Assembly (NCBI GenBank): GCA_027459575.1 | Contig: DAIDIB010000003.1 | Location: forward strand, 1 to 46,207 | Direction: 5' to 3' | Length of the DNA stretch: 46,207 nt | Source of the DNA: Gammaproteobacteria bacterium | GTDB lineage: Bacteria > Pseudomonadota > Gammaproteobacteria > DSM-16500 | Part shown: positions 25,112 through 33,565 of the stretch, piece by piece | Position numbering within the stretch: position 1 is the first letter of the stretch | Layout of the letters: every line of letters starts with the position of its first letter | Position numbers and translations under genes: made by a program | The notes under the pieces: model-generated | Seen by the model: the letters and a program-made list of their open reading frames with translations, nothing else | The model's database searches: none | What the model was told of the DNA's origin: nothing

Positions 25112-26770
25112 ATGGGTATGTCACATTATCAACTCCCAGCGACCACCGATTTAGCAACAGTTGGTCCTCAATTACGGGCTGCTTACACACGATATTACAA
25201 GAATCAACAACGCCTGGATTTTTTCGACTTAAATGACTATTTTTTTAAGATTGGCGCGCGTGAAGAACAAATCGCCACTTTAATTTTTGAATTTGAACTT
25301 ATTGAGCAAAACTATAAAACCATGTCTCCAGAAAGAAGGCTTGGCTGGTTTTGGAATAGTGGCAGTGAAGTCTACAGCGAATTACATAAAATTTTAGGCG
25401 AAGTAACTATTGATGATCGACTCATCGAGATAAACAATTTACGCCGATATGTGCGCGACAAGCTGGCTTTCGACGCGATGAAAAGTAAAACGTGGCCAAC
25501 ATCAAAAGCGTTGTTTGATAATATTGAAGAAGTGGTGGGAAAGCTGGTCACAGTAAAAGAAAAAATGAAAATTAACAAATTACTTCATACCATGCCTGAC
25601 CTTGTGGCGTTAAGAAATAATATTCAGGCAATCAGCGATGGTTATCACGCGGCAAAAAGTGGTAAGTCAGAAAATTTAAAACGTGAAAGCTCGCTGGCTT
25701 TTATTGATTTTGTCGCAAGTACCAGTGATGAAGTTTATGGCACTGCTTATCGAGATAAAAAGCGCGAAGAAAATGAAAAAGATGCCGCGTATCGTGACGC
25801 ATACAACACACACAAAGGCATGATTTTGTATGCTCTGCTGCAAGTTGAGGATGAATATCAGGGATGGTTTTTATCGCCCCATCGAAGTGCCTTGTTTAGA
25901 GAATGTTTAGTTGCGCTTGGCTATAGTAGTTTAAAAGAAATCACATTGGATGAAAAAGTTGAATGGCTGCGTGCTCTTAGTTCGCATTTAGATACTGTTC
26001 GATCTATTAAAAGTCGAATTAGAAGTAAAGATAATAAAACAGCCTATGATGATTTGCTTGCGCAATGGAAAGATCGAAAATTATCGGATCTCGATACAAT
26101 CAAACATGATATTGAAGACAAGATTTTTAAATTTGAAGAAATTAAAAAACAACCCTCCTTCATTGTTAGCACGGCGAAATCCGCCACTTCATCATTAGCA
26201 GCTTACGGCATTCAACGCGCGGCGGTTATTTATGTTACTGAGTATGCGTTGATTCCCGCGGTAACCGCCACACTTTCCGGACTGGTCGCAGGCCCAGTGG
26301 GCGCGGTGGTCGGTGGTGTGGTAGGGCCCTTTGTGGCAAATCGAATTGGGCGTTTAGTCAGTGAAAAATTAATTCCCTCCGCGGTGGGAAATCTGTGCGC
26401 CACTATCATTGAAAGAATCGCGACGACATTGGGTGAGGCGGCGGCGGCAGTGGCGTTTGGGCTGTTTTCAGTGAGCGCGAATGGCATGCAACGATTATTA
26501 GGATTTTATAAAGAGCACGTATCGGAAGATTTCGATGAAGAATGGGTTAAAACCTTGCTTGATTTGCCAGACAGCATGATCTCGGCGCAAGAAAAGCAGA
26601 AGATTCGTAAAGTGCGTGGTCTGCCTGAACCACAGCATAAGCAGTCAGACTGGGTGGTGCCTAAAACTACTTTGTTTGGGCAACTTAGATTCTTTGATAA
26701 TTATGAAGCGAGTAAGCAGGATAAAGAGTCTGCGGCACCTGCTCCGGCAGTTGCGACAGCCAAAATGTAA
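25112..26770 (+). CDS. Hypothetical protein with C-terminal glycine-zipper membrane segment, candidate effector
   Basis: I do not recognise this 552-residue protein. Residues 1-345 are charged and predicted helical, with several short coiled-coil-like stretches (for example around 100-200 and 300-350). About residues 370-455 are hydrophobic and small-residue rich, with a glycine zipper G-L-V-A-G-P-V-G-A-V-V-G-G-V-V-G followed by another hydrophobic helix rich in Ala (A-A-A-A-V-A-F-G-L-F), resembling membrane-inserting hairpins of pore-forming or membrane-remodelling proteins. The tail ends with an Ala/Pro-rich stretch. There is no signal peptide. GAGGA lies 7 bp upstream of the ATG and a PmrA-box-like site 53 bp upstream. 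The promoter motif and lack of relatives favour a Dot/Icm substrate, by inference. Confidence 0.55.
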   Translation: MGMSHYQLPATTDLATVGPQLRAAYTRYYKNQQRLDFFDLNDYFFKIGAREEQIATLIFEFELIEQNYKTMSPERRLGWFWNSGSEVYSELHKILGEVTIDDRLIEINNLRRYVRDKLAFDAMKSKTWPTSKALFDNIEEVVGKLVTVKEKMKINKLLHTMPDLVALRNNIQAISDGYHAAKSGKSENLKRESSLAFIDFVASTSDEVYGTAYRDKKREENEKDAAYRDAYNTHKGMILYALLQVEDEYQGWFLSPHRSALFRECLVALGYSSLKEITLDEKVEWLRALSSHLDTVRSIKSRIRSKDNKTAYDDLLAQWKDRKLSDLDTIKHDIEDKIFKFEEIKKQPSFIVSTAKSATSSLAAYGIQRAAVIYVTEYALIPAVTATLSGLVAGPVGAVVGGVVGPFVANRIGRLVSEKLIPSAVGNLCATIIERIATTLGEAAAAVAFGLFSVSANGMQRLLGFYKEHVSEDFDEEWVKTLLDLPDSMISAQEKQKIRKVRGLPEPQHKQSDWVVPKTTLFGQLRFFDNYEASKQDKESAAPAPAVATAKM

Positions 26771-26848
26771 TCGCCTATGCATTTCCCGTTTCAGTGAGTT
26801 GAAGCGATGTAGGAATGTGCGCGTTAGCGGCCGCTATTGAACGGCGGG

Positions 26849-27358
26849 CTACACAAATCCCCCCAACACTTTCTCTATTTTCGCATAATCCGGCTCATTT
26901 GCCAGTTCAGGCACTTGTTCGGTGTATATAATTTTTCCTTTCGTATCAATCACAACCGCCGCGCGTGACAACAACCCCGCAATAGGACCATCTGTCATCA
27001 ACACGCCATAATCTTTGCCAAAAGAAGTGTGTCTAAAAGTAGAAACCGGCACGACATTTTTTAAATGCTCCGCCACGCAAAAACGTGATTGGGCAAAAGG
27101 CAAATCTGCGGAAACGCACAAAAATAAAATATTTTTATGCTTCTCAGCGATGGCGTTAAATTGCTTCATTGCTTTGGCGCAAGTGGGTGTATCAAGACTT
27201 GGAAAAATATTCAAAACGATAGGTTGTCCGAGCAGATTTTTTAGATGTGCTTCACTAAGATCAGTTTTAGTCAGGGTAAAATCTGGCGCTTGTGATCCGA
27301 CTGCCGGCAAACTGCCAATAGTGTTAATATTGTTACCTTTTAGTGTAATAATGGACAT
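26849..27358 (-). CDS. tpx: Thiol peroxidase Tpx
   Basis: The 169-residue atypical two-Cys peroxiredoxin has peroxidatic Cys60 in P-S-L-D-T-P-T-C and resolving Cys94 in S-R-F-C-V-A-E, one residue off the E. coli numbering, plus the family opening V-G-x-x-A-P-D-F. It reduces peroxides, especially lipid hydroperoxides, in the cytosol or periplasm using thioredoxin. There is no signal peptide here. GGAA lies 5 bp before the ATG. It is a monocistronic-looking gene divergent from the cNMP-PqqD-M50 gene, with only 59 bp between them. A TATAAT at 27381-27386 in that gap lacks a convincing -35. Oxidant defence is expected of an intracellular bacterium. Confidence 0.93.
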   Translation of the reverse strand: MSIITLKGNNINTIGSLPAVGSQAPDFTLTKTDLSEAHLKNLLGQPIVLNIFPSLDTPTCAKAMKQFNAIAEKHKNILFLCVSADLPFAQSRFCVAEHLKNVVPVSTFRHTSFGKDYGVLMTDGPIAGLLSRAAVVIDTKGKIIYTEQVPELANEPDYAKIEKVLGGFV

Positions 27359-27417
27359 ATTCTTTCCTTAAATAGCAGGGTATAATAGATATATATACAG
27401 TGTAATGGGATATTCTC

Positions 27418-29430
27418 ATGACAGTCAGCATGGAAGCAAGATTACAGCTAATCAGAGCATTTCCATGCTTTACGCAATTCAGCGTCGAGCAATACAAAGA
27501 ACTCGCAGTCCTTATGCAAGATAAAACCTGTCAGCCACACGAAGTTATTGTGACAGAAAACGATTTAATCGATTCTGTGTATATTATCGTGAGTGGCGAA
27601 GCAGAGGTGACGCGCACAGTCACGCACCGCAAAAAATCCTTACAGTCACCCGTCGCGGTGTTACATAGCGGCGAAGCGATTGGTTTGAACGATACGGGAT
27701 TTTATTCAAAAACAGGAAAGCGTACCGCTACAGTGACAGCATTGACAGAGATGTTGTTGCTGCGTCTTGATATAAAAGATCTATATGGGTTTCTCAAAAA
27801 ACACAATCTTGAATTATCCATGTACGCCGCATCAGCGCAAATGCTGCGCATGCGTTTAATTAAACAATCATTACCCTTTGGAAAAATTTCTCACGAGCGT
27901 TTGCAATGGCTGGCGGAGCGCGTGGAAGAAATTTCGCTGCCAGCAAATAGTATTTTATTTAACGAAGGCGACAAGGGCGATAAATGTTACCTGATTCGTT
28001 CTGGTAAAATTGAGGTAATCGCGCATGAAGAAGGAAAGGAACATCAGTTAGCGGTTTTAAAACCACCCGTGTTGTTTGGCGAGGCGACTTTGATCACACA
28101 CGCGCCGCGCAATGCTACTGCGCGTGTCGTGGAAGATGCTGAGTTGCTGGTGCTAAAACATGAGTTGTTAACGGAGTTGATTGAATCGGAGGATGCAGTT
28201 TCAAATATGTTCATGACATTGATGCTGGATCGCAGTCGTCCCATGAAGAATGAACATGTTACAGTTCATCAACGCACAGCTGCGGATGGTCAAGAATTAA
28301 CGATCTTAAAAAATCCAGACAATGGTGCATATTTTAAATTATCTAACGAAGGCTATTATATTTGGCAACATCTGGATGGCAAACATACGATGCAGGATAT
28401 TACCATCGGCATGGCGGATGAGTTTCAGTTATTTGCGCCGAATGTAGTGGCAGGGTTAATTTCTAAATTGACTAAAGCAGGTTTTGTCAGCAATGTTGAT
28501 ATTGCAATGGAAACGGGTAAATCCAGGCAATCATTTTGGATTAAGTTACTCTCCTCCACAATAAGATTGCTCGATTTTCGCATTGCTCTAGGTGATGCTG
28601 ACGCATGGGTTACAGTCACTTACCAGAAGTTTGTGCGATATTTTTTTACACCACTTGGTAAATGGCTTATGTTTATTTTCGCGATTACCGGATTTATTGC
28701 CTTGGCTGTATCAACGCACACCATTTTGGCGTTTTTTAATGCGCACAAGATTAGTCTGCTGTTGGTTTTGATAATTTATCCATTAAGTCTGCTTGATCTT
28801 ATGCTGCATGAGTTGGCGCATGCTTATGCAGTTAAGGCGGCAGGACGAGAAGTGCACTATATAGGCGTGGGCTGGATGTATTCAGGTCCAGTTGCATTCA
28901 CTGATACCTCGGACATGTGGTTATCGCCTAGGCGTGAGAGGATGGTGGTTAATCTTGCAGGTGTTTATGCAGATGCCATGTTCGCTGCTTTGTGCGGGTT
29001 TTTGATATTCATTATTCCTAATACGTATGTACAGAGCCTATTATGGATTATGGCAATTTTCACCTATGTGGGCGCTTTGCGTCAATTAAACCCCCTGCAA
29101 GAATATGATGGCTACTATGTGTTAATGGATTGGGTAGAAAAAAACCGGCTTCGTCAGCACGCGGTGCTGTGGTTGGTTAAAAAACTTCCCAAGTGCCTGC
29201 GCCATCCATCTTTGTTCAAGAAAAATAAACCCGAAATATACTATTGGCTAGCCTGTATCGCTTATATTGTCATTGTCAGCATTATCACCTTGCTGTTGCA
29301 ATTCTTTGTTCTGAAAGCGCTTGGCATTCAGTCAAAGAACCCCTATTTAATGTTGTTGCTGCCATTAGCGGTAGCAATTTTTTCCGCCATCGGTATCATC
29401 GTAGAAATCAAAAATCAGGCGGAAGAGTAA
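27418..29430 (+). CDS. Two cNMP-binding domains fused to a PqqD-like domain and an M50 membrane metalloprotease
   Basis: The 670-residue protein has four modules. Two cyclic-nucleotide-binding folds cover about 10-140 and 150-275; the second has a good phosphate-binding cassette, F220-G-E-A-T-L and P230-R-N-A-T-A, and the first a weaker one ending K-R-T-A-T-V. About 285-360 is PqqD-like (D-G-A-Y-F-K-L-S-N-E-type strand-turn, then Y-Y-I-W-Q-H-L-D-G, then helices ending K-A-G-F-V), the fold that grips RiPP leader peptides. From about 405 there are six or more membrane helices with the site-2-protease motif H464-E-L-A-H468 and N558-P-L-Q-E-Y-D564-G-Y. The expected job is intramembrane proteolysis or peptide maturation gated by cAMP or a related ligand. 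It is monocistronic, and a 65-aa leader-like gene lies 2.5 kb upstream. The substrate is unknown. Confidence 0.8.
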   Translation: MTVSMEARLQLIRAFPCFTQFSVEQYKELAVLMQDKTCQPHEVIVTENDLIDSVYIIVSGEAEVTRTVTHRKKSLQSPVAVLHSGEAIGLNDTGFYSKTGKRTATVTALTEMLLLRLDIKDLYGFLKKHNLELSMYAASAQMLRMRLIKQSLPFGKISHERLQWLAERVEEISLPANSILFNEGDKGDKCYLIRSGKIEVIAHEEGKEHQLAVLKPPVLFGEATLITHAPRNATARVVEDAELLVLKHELLTELIESEDAVSNMFMTLMLDRSRPMKNEHVTVHQRTAADGQELTILKNPDNGAYFKLSNEGYYIWQHLDGKHTMQDITIGMADEFQLFAPNVVAGLISKLTKAGFVSNVDIAMETGKSRQSFWIKLLSSTIRLLDFRIALGDADAWVTVTYQKFVRYFFTPLGKWLMFIFAITGFIALAVSTHTILAFFNAHKISLLLVLIIYPLSLLDLMLHELAHAYAVKAAGREVHYIGVGWMYSGPVAFTDTSDMWLSPRRERMVVNLAGVYADAMFAALCGFLIFIIPNTYVQSLLWIMAIFTYVGALRQLNPLQEYDGYYVLMDWVEKNRLRQHAVLWLVKKLPKCLRHPSLFKKNKPEIYYWLACIAYIVIVSIITLLLQFFVLKALGIQSKNPYLMLLLPLAVAIFSAIGIIVEIKNQAEE

Positions 29431-29440
29431 TATCTTTTCT

Positions 29441-29467
29441 GTCATCCCCGCGAAGGTGGGGATCTTC
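29441..29467. repeat. REP-like palindrome (GTCATCCCCGC form)
   Basis: GTCATCCCCGCGAAGGTGGGG with flanking GATCTTC is the same sub-family as 4896-4922. It starts 10 bp after the stop of the M50 fusion gene and abuts the PmrA-like site of the next gene, separating the two genes. Confidence 0.8.
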
Positions 29468-29474
29468 TGAATTC

Positions 29475-29491
29475 ATTAAGATTTATTTAAG
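29475..29491 (+). promoter_or_regulatory. PmrA-box-like direct repeat ATTAAG-N5-TTTAAG
   Basis: TTAAG half sites start at 29476 and 29487, 11 bp apart. The first is preceded by A instead of a pyrimidine, the only mismatch to YTTAAK-N5-YTTAAK. It ends 51 bp before the ATG at 29543. TATCAT at 29502-29507, 10 bp downstream, is a possible -10; the same 10-bp gap is seen at the 6326 site. Confidence 0.55.
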
Positions 29492-29542
29492 CTAAATCAG
29501 TTATCATGCAGCCATTACGAATGCAATTAAAGGAGATAATGG

Positions 29543-31924
29543 ATGCGTGGCAGGAATAATTACACACGGCAAAGCATGGAAACCTGGGCAGATTCACTGG
29601 TGCAGCTGCCCAAAGAAATAGCAGGTCTTGAGGCAGCCCTCGCCGCGGATAAAAATCAACTTGGTCTGTCACAGCAACAACTTCTCGACTTAAAAGAAAA
29701 TCAAATTGTTCCCACACGTTTGTTAATCACCCGATTGATCGCTAAAATTGAATTATCCACTATTCCTCCTCAAATTCAAACGTTAAATACTGAAGCGCAG
29801 CAGTTGACATCGCAAGCAGATGCGCTGGATGCTCCCATTAGCGAGATAAAAAACGCCATTAAGCCTGTTGAAGCAGAATTAGTCCGTATTAAACGACTCA
29901 TTGCAATAAAAGATTTACTAAGAAGGATTGCTGATCTGGGACATGAGATCACTCAACTATCAGAAGATTGTAGCAGAGAAGAGAGAGATTTGGCCATTGC
30001 AAGAGGGACTCTTTCCTCTATTGAAAGTTCAATGGCTAGCCAATCCTCTCAAGTAGGCAGCTTACAACTATCTAAAACCACTATTCTTGCTGCGATTGAG
30101 TCAATACGACATTCTGTCATAGAAGTTGACCCGGTTATGGTGCATAGCGGCGGGGTTGGGGTCGTTACCAGCACGCCTGTTACGGTACAAAGCGGAGGTG
30201 TGAGTGTAGTATCCGGCGCGCCTATCTATTCTGGCGGCGTTCAGGCAACAGTACATACACATCATCACCATCATCATGACCACCACGATTATCACACGGC
30301 TGAATTAGAGCGTCAATTGAGGGATATAGATTCTCAAATTGATGACTGCGAACGTAGCATGCGTCGTATACGATCACAACATGATGACGCGCAATATAAA
30401 ATAAGACAAATTGAAGGCCACATCGAACGTTTCAGGCGTGATATAAGAGAAAAACAAAATCAAAAGAGAGAGTGGGAAACACAGTATGACAGGTACGGCA
30501 GTAACGAACAACAGCAAGCTCGTCGTACTGCCAGCGATGACCTTAACAGAGAGTATCGAGCACAAGAAGCTATTTTTACTCCCTTACAACGAAAGCTGGA
30601 TGGACTCCTTGCAGAGCAGAGATCGCTAAATTCTCAAGCCTCTTCCAGGCGATCGAAGATACGACAACTTGAAAGCAGAAAAGATGAATGCGTCAGACTG
30701 ACTGCTGATTTTGTTGTTAGTCTGGATACCCCTCTTGAGCAACAACGTGATACGCAGCAATCTTTACTTGAGCAGCTTGATACAGATAAACGAAAACGCG
30801 AAAGAGATATTCAGGCATTACATGAAAAAATATCAGCAACCGGATACGAAATTCACGAGAAGAAAAATAAATTAGCGGCTAATGAGACTAACCAATTTCT
30901 CAGAACATTGAAATACACGCCACAAGCTTTGCTGGATAAGCTTGAAATTGATATTTACCAAAGCATCAGAACATTTGAGAACGAACATCCAGAAGAGCAA
31001 AATGATAGAGTCAGAAGATGTCTGGTTGAATTACAATACAAAATTCCTTTTTTGAAAAGCGCGCCGTTATCAGTTCAGGATGACATCACTCTGGCTAGAG
31101 ATCGTTATTTTCTTTTGTGTGGCTTATTACGTGATATGCAGGCAAAACTGTATTATGGCGATATACTTGATAATAGAATCGTACATGTCTTGCAAAACCA
31201 GGATATTGATCTGGATGGCGCACGAGCTGAATATCAGGCACTAAAGCTGCGACATCCGCGAGAACTGGTTGATTTGACCGTAGACGATCTTGCTCGCATG
31301 GAAAAAGAAGCCTATCTTAACTCTCGGAATGCTTTTAACGCATTGCTTGCGCGTATTCGCACCTCCACTATCCCTGAATTAAATCGTGTTAAAGAACTTG
31401 GCGAACAACTGTCTGCTGATATTCAAGCTAAGGAAAAGGCGGCGGAAAAGGCGCATCTGGCATTTGATAATAAATATTATACCGGTTTGTTTAATCTCGC
31501 TAGTCAGTTGCTGAAAAACCCGACCGATATAAATTTGCATATCGCTTACCGCGCGCACATGTCTCATCATCCTGATGAAACACCATCTTGTGGCTTTAAA
31601 GCCGGTGGCATCGCCATGATGTTTTTTGGCGCTGTACTGACTGCCGCTGCTGCGATCGTCGCTATTTTTGGCTTCCCTATTGGCACACCGTTATATGTTT
31701 CTTTACCTGTCGCTGGCGCAGGTGTCGCCATGATATTAACTGGTGTTGGCTTGTTCAGACATGGCTGTAATAAAGGCTTGCCGGGCAAGTTGAATGAATT
31801 TGTGGACGAATGTGACAAACAGAAAAGTCGGATGCTAATTGAGGAAACTGGCGAGAAACAGCCGCTGCTTGATGGGCCTGGTTCATACAATCTCAAATCC
31901 AGCGCACCTGGTATGGATGTGTAA
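29543..31924 (+). CDS. Large coiled-coil protein with natural His tract and C-terminal membrane hairpin, candidate effector
   Basis: I do not recognise this 793-residue protein. Heptad-like coiled coil fills about 20-180 and 250-460. Between them lie three imperfect S-G-G-V repeats (about 198-232) and a tract of 11 His in 14 residues (about 237-250), followed by D-H-H-D-Y-H. Residues about 465-670 are helical and soluble. Two hydrophobic helices at about 687-742 (G-A-V-L-T-A-A-A-A-I-V and P-V-A-G-A-G-V-A-M-I-L) form a membrane hairpin. The tail carries E771-K-Q-P-L775-L776, an acidic dileucine motif. AGGAG lies 7 bp before the ATG and a PmrA-box-like site lies upstream. Coiled coils plus a membrane hairpin recall effectors that tether host vesicles. 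The His tract may bind metal. Confidence 0.55.
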   Translation: MRGRNNYTRQSMETWADSLVQLPKEIAGLEAALAADKNQLGLSQQQLLDLKENQIVPTRLLITRLIAKIELSTIPPQIQTLNTEAQQLTSQADALDAPISEIKNAIKPVEAELVRIKRLIAIKDLLRRIADLGHEITQLSEDCSREERDLAIARGTLSSIESSMASQSSQVGSLQLSKTTILAAIESIRHSVIEVDPVMVHSGGVGVVTSTPVTVQSGGVSVVSGAPIYSGGVQATVHTHHHHHHDHHDYHTAELERQLRDIDSQIDDCERSMRRIRSQHDDAQYKIRQIEGHIERFRRDIREKQNQKREWETQYDRYGSNEQQQARRTASDDLNREYRAQEAIFTPLQRKLDGLLAEQRSLNSQASSRRSKIRQLESRKDECVRLTADFVVSLDTPLEQQRDTQQSLLEQLDTDKRKRERDIQALHEKISATGYEIHEKKNKLAANETNQFLRTLKYTPQALLDKLEIDIYQSIRTFENEHPEEQNDRVRRCLVELQYKIPFLKSAPLSVQDDITLARDRYFLLCGLLRDMQAKLYYGDILDNRIVHVLQNQDIDLDGARAEYQALKLRHPRELVDLTVDDLARMEKEAYLNSRNAFNALLARIRTSTIPELNRVKELGEQLSADIQAKEKAAEKAHLAFDNKYYTGLFNLASQLLKNPTDINLHIAYRAHMSHHPDETPSCGFKAGGIAMMFFGAVLTAAAAIVAIFGFPIGTPLYVSLPVAGAGVAMILTGVGLFRHGCNKGLPGKLNEFVDECDKQKSRMLIEETGEKQPLLDGPGSYNLKSSAPGMDV

Positions 31925-31962
31925 TTATTAACAGGTCTTGAACGGCAAGCCGGCCTCAACCT

Positions 31963-31991
31963 TTGCTAGAGACGCCTCCGACTGATATAAT
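31963..31991 (+). promoter_or_regulatory. Sigma-70-type promoter for the opgB-like gene
   Basis: TTGCTA (31963-31968) and a perfect TATAAT (31986-31991) are 17 bp apart. Transcription would start near 31998, about 47 bp before the preferred ATG at 32045. Confidence 0.5.
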
Positions 31992-32044
31992 CCACTCGAC
32001 AATTTTTTAAATACATGGATTTACCCGAAAGAGTAGGATTGCTC

Positions 32045-33469
32045 ATGAAATTTATTCGTTTAGTCACGCTTTTCTCAGGATTGTTTCTAATAGGTCTATC
32101 GTTGTGGACTAACCGATATTTTGGCCGCGTGACAGTTGATCAGGCATTATCAACGATTAGTTTCGGTGCGCATGGAGTATTTTCGGCGGATTCCATTTTT
32201 ATCAGGCGCTTTGTTGAGTGGTGTTTATTCTGGCCGTTGGTTGTTTTAATTTTATTTGAATATCTATTTAGTAAATTAAAAATAAGCAAACGATTGGGTA
32301 TTAAACCTCACGTTGTAGTTTTGTTGATAGGCGTGGCGTTAATGGTTAATCAATATCACTTGGGTGAATATATAATGGCAATGTCTGACACCCACACTGA
32401 TTTATTTAACGAAAATTATGTTGATCCTGCCAAGGTGACATTCAGTGTCAAGAAACCGAAAAGTTTAGTGATGATCTACGTTGAAAGTCTGGAAACAACT
32501 TACGCAAATAAAACGCTATTTGGTACTAATTTATTAGCCAACTTACAAGCAGAGACTGCCTCTGCTCTTCATTTTGATCGTTATGAACAAATACCCGGTA
32601 CAAGCTGGACGATTGCCGCTATTGTCGCAACACAATGCGGTATTCCATTACGCATGGTGACTATATTTAACGGCAATGTGATGGGTGAAAATGTGCGGCA
32701 TTTCCTGCCGGGCGCGACTTGCCTAAGCGATATATTAGCTGCGCATGGTTATAAAAACGTCTTTATGAAAGGCGCCGCGTTGGACTTTTCTGGTATGAAT
32801 GTATTTTTGCGAGATCATCATTATGTTGAGAGTTACGGTAAAGAAGAGTGGTTGCAGTTAGGCAAAAAGCAAAGTGATATGATCGGTTGGGGTTTGACAG
32901 ATGATCAGCTTTTTGAACAGGCCAAAATAAAATTAACTGAGTTGATGAAGCAAAGGCAACCGTTTAATTTAACCATTCTGACTACTGATATGCACGGTAT
33001 GAGTGGACAATTAAATAAAAACTGTGAAGCAAAAAAATATCATGACTTTGCCGGCATCGTTGAATGCACCTCCAACGAAGTGGCGAACTTTGTCACTTAC
33101 ATCAAAAATCAAGGCTGGCTTGATCGCGTTAATATAGTTATTCAGGGTGATCATCTAGCCATGGAAAACGATGTCTATGAGCTGTTAAGAAACGCAGACA
33201 ATAGAAGCGTATTTAACGCACTGATTAGTCAGCAACCTTTGCAAAAAAATACCGATGAAATTTCACATTTCGACATGCTGCCAACTATTCTTGATTCGTT
33301 AGGATACTCTTATCCCGACGGCAAACTTGGTCTAGGTTACTCCGCCCTAAAACCCCGCGCTCCAGCACCCACAGAGCGAATGTCAATGTTAGCCGAAATG
33401 GCTAAGCATAATAGTGCGAGATATAATTTTTTATGGATGCAGGAACAAATGCGTAAGGCCCATGGATAA
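32045..33469 (+). CDS. opgB: Phosphoglycerol transferase, OpgB/MdoB-like
   Basis: I chose ATG 32045 (474 aa) over 32015 because AGGA lies 6 bp upstream of 32045 and nothing precedes 32015. About three N-terminal membrane segments (1-110) are followed by a periplasmic alkaline-phosphatase-fold domain. Resemblance to E. coli MdoB is seen at I-Y-V-E-S-L-E-T-T-Y (metal Glu147), P-G-T-S-W-T-I-A-A-I-V-A-T-Q-C-G-I-P-L (catalytic Thr in this segment), T-T-D-M-H-G (about 313-318) and G-D-H-L-A-M (Asp369, His370). MdoB moves phosphoglycerol from phosphatidylglycerol to periplasmic glucans. No opgG or opgH is in the window, so the acceptor could be another glycan. The protein is shorter than the E. coli enzyme, lacking the C-terminal part. 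A good promoter lies upstream. Confidence 0.82.
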   Translation: MKFIRLVTLFSGLFLIGLSLWTNRYFGRVTVDQALSTISFGAHGVFSADSIFIRRFVEWCLFWPLVVLILFEYLFSKLKISKRLGIKPHVVVLLIGVALMVNQYHLGEYIMAMSDTHTDLFNENYVDPAKVTFSVKKPKSLVMIYVESLETTYANKTLFGTNLLANLQAETASALHFDRYEQIPGTSWTIAAIVATQCGIPLRMVTIFNGNVMGENVRHFLPGATCLSDILAAHGYKNVFMKGAALDFSGMNVFLRDHHYVESYGKEEWLQLGKKQSDMIGWGLTDDQLFEQAKIKLTELMKQRQPFNLTILTTDMHGMSGQLNKNCEAKKYHDFAGIVECTSNEVANFVTYIKNQGWLDRVNIVIQGDHLAMENDVYELLRNADNRSVFNALISQQPLQKNTDEISHFDMLPTILDSLGYSYPDGKLGLGYSALKPRAPAPTERMSMLAEMAKHNSARYNFLWMQEQMRKAHG

Positions 33470-33489
33470 ATACCAGGCGCTTTTGCTGG

Positions 33490-33506
33490 GTTAATCTTCT
33501 GTTAAT
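33490..33506 (+). promoter_or_regulatory. PmrA-box-like direct repeat GTTAAT-N5-GTTAAT
   Basis: TTAAT half sites at 33491 and 33502 are 11 bp apart, each preceded by G rather than a pyrimidine. TTAAT is the half-site core reported for Legionella PmrA. It ends 59 bp before ATG 33566. TATTAT at 33527-33532 is a possible -10. Confidence 0.5.
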
Positions 33507-33565
33507 AAAATACACTAAATCTATGGTATTATTGTTCAAGTTGATAAAGCGAGGTTTAATCTATC

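Noticed and set aside
27381-27386. TATAAT in the tpx/M50 gap as a promoter
   Set aside because: No acceptable -35 lies 15-19 bp upstream on the plus strand; the site alone is too weak in AT-rich DNA.
30250-30295. His tract as a vector-derived purification tag
   Set aside because: It is internal, uses mixed CAT/CAC codons interrupted by Asp and Tyr, and lies in a continuous native gene.
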